Assembly: GCA_900554555.1 (NCBI GenBank)
Contig: USIC01000050.1
Location: forward strand, 1-6,497
Source: an uncultured Solobacterium sp.
GTDB lineage: Bacteria > Bacillota_I > Bacilli_A > Erysipelotrichales > Erysipelotrichaceae
Direction of reading: 5' to 3'
DNA: 6,497 bases
The notes below the pieces were generated by a model. It was not told the origin of the DNA, made no database searches, and saw nothing but the letters and a program-made list of their open reading frames with translations. Below are positions 1-5,985 of the stretch, piece by piece (the stretch's first letter is position 1; each line of letters opens with the position of its first letter). A program made the translations under genes and the position numbers.

Positions 1-1488
1 ATTCTATATGATCAAAAGAAAAAGATGAAAGAGATCATCTCTACTGCGATTCGTGTATCTCGAAAGTTTATTAATTTTAGAGGATGTTTGATTGGAATGT
101 ATTTTGCGGTTATTATTCCACTTAATACCGCAATGATTGGATTACGTTTAACAAAACATTCAGTACCGCAGTTTATTTATTCTGTCATACGCACAAATCA
201 TTTGTATATGCTTGTATATGTAATGCTTGTGCTTGTTTTAGACTTTATCGGTATTATACATGTATTTACATTCCATGGAGTATTATTTGATAACTATTCA
301 TTAGCAACGTCCATGCATGAATCAAGAAGTTTATTCTTTAAAAACTGGAAGAAGGTTGTTTGGGCATATCTAAAGTTCTTTAGTATGTTTGTATTGATAC
401 TAGGAGTAGGCATTTTAAGTATTATCGTGATACCGTACTATGTATCACATTTGATTATGCATGTAAGATTCTGGTATCACTACCTAATTATCATGGTGGT
501 GATTATAGGCCTGATATTCATTTTCTTGTTTACGATGATTTTTATTCAGGCACAAGCGATGTGCCTGACACGTGTGTATGATGAATGTACACTCGCAGGA
601 TATCAAGAAGCACAGTTTAAAACACCTGTTCTTTTCCAAAAGAGTTTCCGTGTTGTCGTATCTATAAGCCTTTTGGCATCGCTCATACTTGGGTATGGTG
701 GTGCGATGACGTTTGATGACTTATTTCCTAAGGAATATACGACTGAGGTGATTGCACACCGTGGTGGTGGAGACTTGTCGACGGAGAATACTGTGGAGTC
801 TATTCGTGCTGCGATTGAGGCTGGTGCCACTGCATCTGAAATTGATGTTCAAAGAACTGCTGATGGTCACTACGTTATCTTTCATGATAATACGTTGAAA
901 CGTTTATGTAATGATCCACGTACAATTCAAGAGCTAACTTTAGAAGAGATTAAGAAGCTTAGAATCACTGCACCGGATGGTCATCAGGGAAGAATCGCTA
1001 CATTAGAAGAGATTCTAAATACTGCGAAAGATGAAATAAATCTCTATATTGAATTAAAGGGTAAAAGTGCAGGAATGCAGATGGCGAATGATGTCTATCA
1101 GATGCTTGTGGAAAGAAATATGGTGGACCAAGTACGTATTATCAGTTTAAATGCGAATCTAATTACACAAGTTGAAAAGACCTACCCTGATGTTGAGACG
1201 GAATATCTTTGCTATATCGCTTATGGTCAGCTTGAATCGATGGAAGTCGATGCGATAGGTTTAGAAGAAGAACTAGCGACCACAAAGAGAATCGACAACT
1301 TACATGATGCAGGTAAGAAGGTAGATGTATGGACTGCAAATTCCTTTGGGTCTATCATACGCTTTATGGTTTCAAATGTAGATGGTATTATTACAGACAG
1401 TGTACAATTAGCAATTAGTATCAAGGATGGAAAGAGTGATTCACCTGATTTTATAAGGTTATTACGAATCTTCTTTCCACAGTTCTGA
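1..1488 (+). CDS. Membrane-anchored glycerophosphodiester phosphodiesterase (5' partial)
   Basis: Predicted to hydrolyse glycerophosphodiesters to glycerol-3-phosphate and an alcohol at the membrane. The frame is open from base 1. The first ATG (25) has no Shine-Dalgarno sequence before it, so the gene very likely starts upstream of the window. Numbering from that ATG, residues 1-230 are hydrophobic, with membrane segments near 21-40, 60-82, 117-139, 152-174 and 209-227. They resemble the later half of the GDPD-associated membrane domain (GPDPase_memb type). Residues 240-470 form a GDPD catalytic domain: HRG at 245-247, EN at 254-255, E272 and D274 in SEIDVQ, HD at 287-288, ELK at 343-345, VWTAN at 435-439 and DGIITD at 453-458. 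All expected catalytic and metal-binding positions appear intact. Family members with this architecture usually have roughly 100 more N-terminal residues (known of the family), consistent with truncation by the window edge. The exact substrate cannot be told from sequence. Confidence 0.9.
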   Translation: MLYDQKKKMKEIISTAIRVSRKFINFRGCLIGMYFAVIIPLNTAMIGLRLTKHSVPQFIYSVIRTNHLYMLVYVMLVLVLDFIGIIHVFTFHGVLFDNYSLATSMHESRSLFFKNWKKVVWAYLKFFSMFVLILGVGILSIIVIPYYVSHLIMHVRFWYHYLIIMVVIIGLIFIFLFTMIFIQAQAMCLTRVYDECTLAGYQEAQFKTPVLFQKSFRVVVSISLLASLILGYGGAMTFDDLFPKEYTTEVIAHRGGGDLSTENTVESIRAAIEAGATASEIDVQRTADGHYVIFHDNTLKRLCNDPRTIQELTLEEIKKLRITAPDGHQGRIATLEEILNTAKDEINLYIELKGKSAGMQMANDVYQMLVERNMVDQVRIISLNANLITQVEKTYPDVETEYLCYIAYGQLESMEVDAIGLEEELATTKRIDNLHDAGKKVDVWTANSFGSIIRFMVSNVDGIITDSVQLAISIKDGKSDSPDFIRLLRIFFPQF

Positions 1489-1494
1489 TTATGC

Positions 1495-1521
1495 ATGCAT
1501 GTTTCTTACAGAAACTAGCAT
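1495..1521 (+). other. Small hairpin after the GDPD gene
   Basis: Just after the GDPD stop codon, ATGC (1495-1498) pairs with GCAT (1518-1521) and GTTTC (1501-1505) pairs with GAAAC (1511-1515), separated by a 2x2 mismatch and closed by a 5-nt loop. No T-run follows, so it is not a classical intrinsic terminator. It could cap the 3' end of the GDPD mRNA or be chance. Confidence 0.3.
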
Positions 1522-1542
1522 AAAGAATTTAGAATGTATTAA

Positions 1543-1571
1543 TTTTCTTGGTATCGACAATGATGTATAAT
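1543..1571 (+). promoter_or_regulatory. Candidate promoter for the unknown membrane-protein gene
   Basis: A perfect TATAAT lies at 1566-1571. The best -35 at 17-bp spacing is a weak TTTTCT (1543-1548). A start site would fall near 1578, inside the left arm of the hairpin at 1571-1621, giving a leader of about 65 nt before the ATG at 1642. The -10 is convincing; the -35 is poor. Confidence 0.45.
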
Positions 1572-1621
1572 AAAACCACTATAAAGATGAGGGCATCATC
1601 TCATGCTTTGCAGTGGTTTTA
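1571..1621 (+). terminator. Long imperfect hairpin, possible terminator or leader structure
   Basis: A 10-bp perfect outer stem (TAAAACCACT 1571-1580 with AGTGGTTTTA 1612-1621) encloses an inner stem: AAAG/CTTT plus ATGAG/CTCAT with one bulged G at 1605 and an 8-nt loop at 1592-1599. The A-rich left flank and the TTTTA right arm resemble a bidirectional intrinsic terminator that would end the GDPD transcript, but the T-run is short (four) and the loop region is long. The alternative is a leader structure just before the Shine-Dalgarno of the next gene at 1631-1636. The sequence does not decide between them. Confidence 0.5.
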
Positions 1622-1630
1622 ATACTATAA

Positions 1631-1636
1631 AAGGGG
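1631..1636 (+). promoter_or_regulatory. Ribosome binding site that sets the start at 1642
   Basis: AAGGGG sits 5 nt before ATG 1642. An in-frame ATG at 1603 lies inside the hairpin with no Shine-Dalgarno and would add 13 residues of non-membrane sequence, so 1642 is preferred. Confidence 0.8.
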
Positions 1637-1641
1637 AATAT

Positions 1642-2688
1642 ATGAAAAACTTGATTCAGAACTTAACAAAAGAGAAAACTCTAATTAATAAAGTATTTCT
1701 TGCATTATTATGCAGTCAGCTAGTCATTATTTTAGCGACGTTCTTTAAGGTTGCGATGTTACCTAGCTTTGGTAAATTAAATTTATATGCACTAGATAGT
1801 GTAGCGGTATTATTTTTGATTTCATCAGTAATCGAAATAGTATTTACATTAAAGAAGAATGAAAAAGTATTTATTCCATTAAGAGTTGTTAACTTATTAT
1901 GGTTATTTAGTATGATTGGAAATCTCACAAAACAGATTGAAAATCTACAAATGACAGAGTCTGCTTTGGATTTTGGGGCAGGTGTTGTAGAAAATCTTTA
2001 TTCGTGGTTAACATTTGGTATTGTTGATTTCTCAATTCCTAGATCTGGGTATTCTTCATTACTTGGAACTGTGAATGTAATTCGTATTGTAGCGGATATC
2101 AGTTTGGTTCTTCTACTTGTATATTTATATTTTAGATTTATCAAAAAGGATGCATTTGATACAACACCATGTATTGAAGTTAGATTCATTTCCGAACTGC
2201 AGACTGCGTATCATCTAGATCAAATTGTAACGATTGCGAGTATTGCATTAATTGTTTCACCATTCTTGCGTTTTATGAGCAATGGACCTATTGTGGTTAC
2301 TGCCTTTGGTAGAAAACCATTCTTTGCGCTAGCAACTGTAGTACTTGGAGTAGTTGTGATTCATGGTGTTTTATCAAAGGACGCAAAGGTATTAGGAAAA
2401 TCAATTCTTGCGACACTGATTACTTTTATCCTCTGGAATCCAATCTATGTGATGCGTCAAGGACACTTTGGTTTAGGGTATATTCTATATCTAGCTGGTG
2501 TGATTACTCTTGGGGTTATCTATATAAAGAGACAAGAAGTAAGAACAGCCGCTACAGAAGCACAACCTACAAAAACAGAAGAAACCAAGAATGAGGAACC
2601 TGTAGTAGAAGAGCAGCCTGCTAAAGAAGAACAGGATGTCCATCAAGAAGAGTCAAAGCTAGAAGATGAGAATTCAAAGAAGGAATAA
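1642..2688 (+). CDS. Unrecognised polytopic membrane protein with glutamate-rich tail
   Basis: I do not recognise this 348-aa protein. It has about seven or eight hydrophobic segments: near residues 17-38, 48-69, 76-94, possibly 112-130, 145-167, 193-212, 227-244, 250-270 and 276-295. From about residue 304 to the end it becomes a hydrophilic, low-complexity tail with 14 glutamates in 45 residues, plus lysine, glutamine and proline (for example TEETKNEEP). No transporter, kinase, protease or enzyme motif is visible. The start at 1642 is supported by AAGGGG five bases upstream. It lies between the GDPD gene and secG, with a candidate promoter at 1543-1571, and the secG promoter begins 8 bp after its stop. 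The tail is probably cytoplasmic, since it directly follows a membrane segment ending in Lys/Arg (YIKRQEVR, positive-inside rule). That orientation is inference. Possible roles such as envelope protein or translocon accessory are not supported beyond position. Confidence 0.85.
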   Translation: MKNLIQNLTKEKTLINKVFLALLCSQLVIILATFFKVAMLPSFGKLNLYALDSVAVLFLISSVIEIVFTLKKNEKVFIPLRVVNLLWLFSMIGNLTKQIENLQMTESALDFGAGVVENLYSWLTFGIVDFSIPRSGYSSLLGTVNVIRIVADISLVLLLVYLYFRFIKKDAFDTTPCIEVRFISELQTAYHLDQIVTIASIALIVSPFLRFMSNGPIVVTAFGRKPFFALATVVLGVVVIHGVLSKDAKVLGKSILATLITFILWNPIYVMRQGHFGLGYILYLAGVITLGVIYIKRQEVRTAATEAQPTKTEETKNEEPVVEEQPAKEEQDVHQEESKLEDENSKKE

Positions 2689-2690
2689 AG

Positions 2691-2711
2691 TGATATTGGA
2701 CATCAATATCA
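2691..2711. promoter_or_regulatory. Perfect inverted repeat over the secG -35 (possible operator)
   Basis: TGATATTG (2691-2698) and CAATATCA (2704-2711) are perfect 8-bp inverted arms around the 5-bp spacer GACAT. The -35 of the secG promoter (2697-2702) lies within it. No T-run follows, so it is a poor terminator for the upstream gene. A dimeric repressor site is a reasonable inference; a chance AT-rich palindrome is the alternative. Confidence 0.45.
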
Positions 2712-2725
2712 ACCGATGTTATAAT
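2697..2725 (+). promoter_or_regulatory. secG promoter (extended -10)
   Basis: TGGACA (2697-2702, five of six matches to the -35 consensus), a 17-bp spacer, and a perfect TATAAT (2720-2725) preceded by the TGn extended element at 2717-2719. Transcription should start near 2732, about 20 nt before the secG ATG. Confidence 0.8.
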
Positions 2726-2753
2726 ACTGTGGCAAGCGAAAGGAGCTTTTTAG

Positions 2754-2978
2754 ATGCTTAACGCTATATTAATGGTTGTATCGGCTTTGCTGATTGTTTT
2801 ATCACTATTACAGGGTGGAAAATCTGACGGTATTTCTAGTGCATTTACTGGAAATGGCGGGTTAAATCTATTTGCCAACACAAAAGAAAGAGGATCTGAA
2901 AAGGTCATTTCTAATCTAACGTTGGTACTTGGAATTGCATTTTTTGCTTTAGTTATCGCGATAAGAGTGATTAAGTAA
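2754..2978 (+). CDS. secG: SecG, preprotein translocase subunit
   Basis: SecG is the small, non-essential subunit of the SecYEG channel in the cytoplasmic membrane and assists SecA-driven protein export. This 74-aa protein has the family's normal length and two-helix layout: membrane segment 2-20, a glycine-rich cytoplasmic loop, then membrane segment 52-72. The diagnostic run LLQGGKSDGISSAFTG (18-33), the NLFANTKERG stretch and the SEKVISNLT lead-in to helix 2 are clear SecG hallmarks. AAAGGAG at 2739-2745 sits 8 nt before the ATG. It has its own promoter and a terminator that begins in its stop codon, so it is probably mainly monocistronic, although it heads the conserved secG-rnr-smpB-ssrA block. 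An inverted repeat over the promoter -35 may regulate it. Confidence 0.95.
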   Translation: MLNAILMVVSALLIVLSLLQGGKSDGISSAFTGNGGLNLFANTKERGSEKVISNLTLVLGIAFFALVIAIRVIK

Positions 2979-3000
2979 CCGGTGAAAGCCGGTTTTTTCT
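2977..3000 (+). terminator. Intrinsic terminator of secG
   Basis: AACCGG (2977-2982) pairs with CCGGTT (2989-2994). A T-G wobble closes a GAAA tetraloop (2984-2987), and six Ts lie at 2993-2998. The left arm uses the last two bases of the secG TAA stop, so the ribosome at the stop codon would cover the stem and could affect its folding. Some read-through into rnr is possible. Confidence 0.85.
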
Positions 3001-3012
3001 TACGAAGAAACA

Positions 3013-3039
3013 TTGCATATTATCAGATATTGCTTATTA
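3013..3039 (+). repeat. Direct repeat in the rnr leader
   Basis: TTGCATATTA (3013-3022) and TTGCTTATTA (3030-3039) match at 9 of 10 bases, with a 17-bp start-to-start distance. They could be two -35-like elements or a tandem protein-binding site. The region is AT-rich, so chance is possible. Confidence 0.35.
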
Positions 3040-3058
3040 CAAAGATACAGAATAAATA
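3030..3058 (+). promoter_or_regulatory. Weak candidate promoter for rnr-smpB
   Basis: TTGCTT (3030-3035), a 17-bp spacer and TAAATA (3053-3058) is the best arrangement in the secG-rnr gap. Both boxes are weak and there is no TGn element. Because a terminator precedes rnr, either some promoter here or read-through from secG must transcribe the operon. Confidence 0.3.
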
Positions 3059-3077
3059 CAGTTAATGATGAACTGTA
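3057..3077 (+). promoter_or_regulatory. Inverted repeat in the rnr leader
   Basis: TACAGTT (3057-3063) and AACTGTA (3071-3077) are perfect 7-bp arms around a 7-nt spacer, ending about 5 nt before the rnr Shine-Dalgarno (AAGGAAG, 3082-3088). It could fold in the mRNA or be an operator. No T-run follows. Confidence 0.4.
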
Positions 3078-3092
3078 ACAGAAGGAAGAATT

Positions 3093-5426
3093 ATGGAAAA
3101 TTTAAAAGAGAGAATACTAGAATATATTGAAAATCATCCGAAGAAGAATCGTAGAGTGGACGATATTTTAAGTGCACTTGGGATGACTTCCTCATCAGAT
3201 TTCGTGAAAGTAAGCCAAGCATTATCTGAATTAGAACGTGAATTATTATTATTTAGAGCAGATGATAACCAATATTTAACACAAAAGCAGGCTGGAGTTA
3301 TGACTGGTAGAATTTCTATCAATCGTAACGGTCTTGGTTTTGTAGACCGTGAAGATAAAGAATCTATTAAGATTGATCCTACTGATCAAAATACTGCACT
3401 AGATGGAGATACTGTCCTTGTTCGCTGTAAGCCATGGGAAACCTATGGTGAAGTATTACGCGTAATCACACGTGCAAAGGATTTTATCATTGGTACGTTC
3501 TTGCCACGTGGAAAGAGACTAAAATTTATTCCTGATGATGAAAAGCTTCAAGATAAATTAATCACAGTAAAATATGACCAAGATTTTCTTCCTCTTGAAG
3601 GAATGAAGGTACTTTGCCGTATACAGAAGTATGGCACAGCAATTGTTGTATACGTTGAACGTGTCATTGGTTATAAGGATGATCCAGGAGTAGATATACT
3701 TGCAATTCTTCTTGACCATGATATTGATCCACAATTTCCTGAAGCTGTTATGGAAGAAGTTAAAACAATTCCCCAGGAAATTCAGGAAAGTGATAAGAAA
3801 GATCGTGTCGATTTAACAAATGAAACAATCGTGACGATTGATGGTGATGATTCAAAGGACTTTGATGATGCGGTGAGTGTAACTCCTGTTGAAAATGGGT
3901 GGGTATTAAAGGTTTCTATTGCGGATGTATCTCATTATGTAACAGAAGATAGTGCTTTAGATAAAGAAGCACTTGCACGTGGTTGTTCTACATATGTAAC
4001 AGATAGAGTTGTACCAATGTTACCACATGAATTGAGTAATGGTATCTGCTCCTTAAATCCATATGTAGAAAGATTGACGATTACATGTCAGATGAATGTA
4101 AATCATAGTGGCAAGATTGAGGAATACTCTATCTATCCAAGTGTTATCCGTTCTACAGAACGTATGACATATGCAAATGTAAATAAGATTCTAGATGGTG
4201 ATGAAAAACTACAGGAACAGTATAAACATTTGGGTAATCTATTCTTTGATTTAAGAGATTGTGCTGACGCAATTCGTGCAAATCGTACAGCCAAGGGGGC
4301 GATTGACTTTGATGGAACAGAGACAGTCGTAGAAGTAGATGAGAATGGTCGTCCAATTGATGTACATGCACGCATGAGTGGCCATGCGGAAAGAATGATT
4401 GAGGACTGCATGATTGCGGCGAATGTATCTGTAGCCAACTATATGAAGTGGTTAGATGTTCCATCTATCTATCGTATTCATGAGTCTCCAACCGCAAAGA
4501 AGATGAAGGAATTTGTTCGTATCTCAGAGGGGATGGGACATAAGTTAATACTAGGTAAAACAGCGATTTATCCAAATGAATTGCAAAGATACTTAGTATC
4601 TGTACATGATCTTCCAGAATATCCAGTACTAAGTACGATGTTACTAAGATGTATGCAGAAGGCTAGATATGACGCTTCTTGTGTTGGCCACTTTGGTCTT
4701 GCAGAAGATGAATATCTACACTTTACTTCTCCGATTCGTCGTTATCCAGATTTAATCGTACATCGTATGTTACGTAAGTATTGTTTCCATGCAAATGATA
4801 ACTTAGAACAACGTGCAATTGATTTAGAGAAATGTAAGTCACAAGCTGAACATGCAAGCATCCGTGAAAGAAATAGCCAAGACGCTGAATATGCATGTGA
4901 AGATATGAAGATTGCAGAATATATGCATGAAAGAATTGGCAAGACTTATTCTGGTATTATTTCAAGTATTACAAGTTTTGGTATGTATGTAAAACTAGAG
5001 AATACTGTAGAAGGTATGATTCGCGTTGCGGACTTAGACGATGACTATTATGAATTTAATAAAGATCGTTTTGAACTTGTGGGTCAAAGACGTAAGAAGA
5101 CATATCGTATTGGTATGCCTATTAAGGTAACGGTTGTGGATGCGAATAAAGATGCAGGTACTGTAGACTTTGCGATTGCAAAGAAGCCATCAGGATTCTC
5201 TTTGGGACGTAATCGTTTCTCAAATGATCGTCGTTCTTCACAAACACGTAAGCCAAGAGAAGATAGGAAATTCGGTGACAAGAAGGATAAAAAACCATTC
5301 ACATCCCAGAAACGTGGTAAATTCGATGGTTCTAAACCAGCACGCGTAAAACAAGGTGATAAGAAACCATTCTTTAAGGGAAAATCAACCGGAAGGAAGA
5401 TGACGCATGGTAGAAAAGATGCATGA
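3093..5426 (+). CDS. rnr: Ribonuclease R (3'-5' exoribonuclease)
   Basis: RNase R is a processive 3'-5' hydrolytic exoribonuclease of the RNase II/RNB family. It degrades structured RNA, including rRNA fragments and mRNA released during trans-translation. The 777 residues show the full order: N-terminal winged-helix-like segment (1-65), cold-shock domain 1 (about 68-130, with TGRISINRNGLGFV at 71-84), cold-shock domain 2 (about 133-195), RNB catalytic domain (about 238-565), S1 domain (about 615-697, GIISSITSFGMYVKL) and a basic tail (698-777). The catalytic acidic cluster is intact in TIDGDDSKDFDDA: D250, D256, D258, D259. HFTSPIRRYPDL (543-554) carries the conserved arginines. The tail is rich in Lys and Arg, with DKKPF repeated at 732-736 and 756-760. 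AAGGAAG precedes the ATG by 4 nt. The 3' end overlaps smpB by 20 nt, suggesting translational coupling. In E. coli the Lys-rich tail is needed for recruitment to tmRNA-SmpB-rescued ribosomes; the same role here is inference. Confidence 0.97.
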   Translation: MENLKERILEYIENHPKKNRRVDDILSALGMTSSSDFVKVSQALSELERELLLFRADDNQYLTQKQAGVMTGRISINRNGLGFVDREDKESIKIDPTDQNTALDGDTVLVRCKPWETYGEVLRVITRAKDFIIGTFLPRGKRLKFIPDDEKLQDKLITVKYDQDFLPLEGMKVLCRIQKYGTAIVVYVERVIGYKDDPGVDILAILLDHDIDPQFPEAVMEEVKTIPQEIQESDKKDRVDLTNETIVTIDGDDSKDFDDAVSVTPVENGWVLKVSIADVSHYVTEDSALDKEALARGCSTYVTDRVVPMLPHELSNGICSLNPYVERLTITCQMNVNHSGKIEEYSIYPSVIRSTERMTYANVNKILDGDEKLQEQYKHLGNLFFDLRDCADAIRANRTAKGAIDFDGTETVVEVDENGRPIDVHARMSGHAERMIEDCMIAANVSVANYMKWLDVPSIYRIHESPTAKKMKEFVRISEGMGHKLILGKTAIYPNELQRYLVSVHDLPEYPVLSTMLLRCMQKARYDASCVGHFGLAEDEYLHFTSPIRRYPDLIVHRMLRKYCFHANDNLEQRAIDLEKCKSQAEHASIRERNSQDAEYACEDMKIAEYMHERIGKTYSGIISSITSFGMYVKLENTVEGMIRVADLDDDYYEFNKDRFELVGQRRKKTYRIGMPIKVTVVDANKDAGTVDFAIAKKPSGFSLGRNRFSNDRRSSQTRKPREDRKFGDKKDKKPFTSQKRGKFDGSKPARVKQGDKKPFFKGKSTGRKMTHGRKDA
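5391..5399 (+). promoter_or_regulatory. smpB ribosome binding site inside rnr
   Basis: GGAAGGAAG lies within the last codons of rnr, 7 nt before ATG 5407. The later in-frame ATG at 5419 has only AGAAAAG before it, so 5407 is chosen. Ribosomes finishing rnr would pass over this site, favouring coupled translation. Confidence 0.75.
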
Positions 5427-5868
5427 AAAAACAGTCGCTCTGAATAGACGCGCTTCACATGACTACTTTCTTGAAGAGAAGTTCGAGTGTGGTATTGTTT
5501 TGACAGGGACTGAAATTAAATCAGTTAGACAGGGAAAGATTCAATTCCAAGATTCATATATCTCCATTTATCATGGAGAAGCTTGGATTAAAGGAATGCA
5601 TATCTCTCCATATAAGTACGGAAATATCTTTAATGTAGATGAAACACGTGATCGAAAATTACTATTACATAAACTTGAAATATTCCGTTTACATCAAAAA
5701 GTTAAGTTAAAAGGCTATACATTGATTCCAGTACGTATGTACTTGAAGGATGGTAGAGCCAAACTTGAAATCGCACTGGCAAAGGGTAAAGACCTATATG
5801 ACAAGCGTGAAACGGAAAAATTACGCGATGCAAAACGTGCAATGGAAAAGGCATTAAAACTGCATTAA
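5407..5868 (+). CDS. smpB: SmpB, tmRNA-binding protein
   Basis: SmpB binds the tRNA-like domain of tmRNA and brings it to the empty A site of stalled ribosomes, starting trans-translation. At 153 aa it has the usual family length. Recognisable segments in order are NRRASHDYFL (13-22), GTEIKSVRQGK (34-44), FQDSYISI (47-54), the HISPYKYGN loop (65-73), RDRKLLLHKLEI (81-92), KGYTLIPVRMYLKDGRAKLEIALAKGK split across 102-128, and YDKRETEKLRDAKR (131-144). The last is the basic C-terminal tail, which enters the mRNA channel in known structures. No residue expected for function looks missing. It overlaps the end of rnr by 20 nt and is followed by a terminator and then ssrA, its RNA partner. The shared locus fits their joint role in ribosome rescue. 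Confidence 0.97.
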   Translation: MVEKMHEKTVALNRRASHDYFLEEKFECGIVLTGTEIKSVRQGKIQFQDSYISIYHGEAWIKGMHISPYKYGNIFNVDETRDRKLLLHKLEIFRLHQKVKLKGYTLIPVRMYLKDGRAKLEIALAKGKDLYDKRETEKLRDAKRAMEKALKLH

Positions 5869-5874
5869 CTATAA

Positions 5875-5907
5875 GACAAAATCCCTAATTTGGGATTTTG
5901 TTTTGTT
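5875..5907 (+). terminator. Intrinsic terminator of rnr-smpB
   Basis: ACAAAATCCC (5876-5885) and GGGATTTTGT (5892-5901) form a perfect 10-bp stem with loop TAATTT, followed by TTTTGTT. It starts 7 nt after the smpB stop and separates the protein operon from ssrA. Confidence 0.85.
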
Positions 5908-5936
5908 AACCCATAGTTTCATTTTTAGCATGGGAC

Positions 5937-5965
5937 TTGCAATGAATTCTATAGCATGATATATT
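5937..5965 (+). promoter_or_regulatory. ssrA promoter (extended -10)
   Basis: TTGCAA (5937-5942), an exact 17-bp spacer, and TATATT (5960-5965) preceded by TGn at 5957-5959. Transcription should start near 5972, leaving a short 5' leader of about 14 nt before the mature tmRNA end at 5986, expected to be removed by RNase P as for a tRNA. Confidence 0.75.
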
Positions 5966-5985
5966 CCAATTGCGTTACAAATAAT

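Noticed and set aside
1491..1500. Self-complementary ATGCATGCAT after the GDPD stop
   Set aside because: A 10-bp alternating palindrome without further context; it partly feeds the small hairpin already listed.
1603..1641. Alternative start of the unknown membrane protein at ATG 1603
   Set aside because: It lies inside the hairpin with no Shine-Dalgarno, whereas ATG 1642 has AAGGGG at good spacing and begins a typical lysine-rich N-terminus before a membrane helix.
4133..4464. Overlapping minus-strand open frames inside rnr
   Set aside because: They lie fully opposite the well-conserved RNB domain, have no plausible ribosome binding site or family motif, and read as low-complexity mirror sequence.
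5419..5421. Alternative smpB start at ATG 5419
   Set aside because: It has no good Shine-Dalgarno, while ATG 5407 has GGAAGGAAG seven bases upstream; the four extra residues do not affect the fold.
5084..5458. 124-codon minus-strand open frame across the rnr-smpB junction
   Set aside because: It mirrors the S1 domain and basic tail codons of rnr, has no recognisable domain, and would be antisense to two conserved genes.
5910..5934. CCCAT / ATGGG inverted repeat between the smpB terminator and the ssrA promoter
   Set aside because: Only 5-bp arms with a 15-nt loop, expected by chance.
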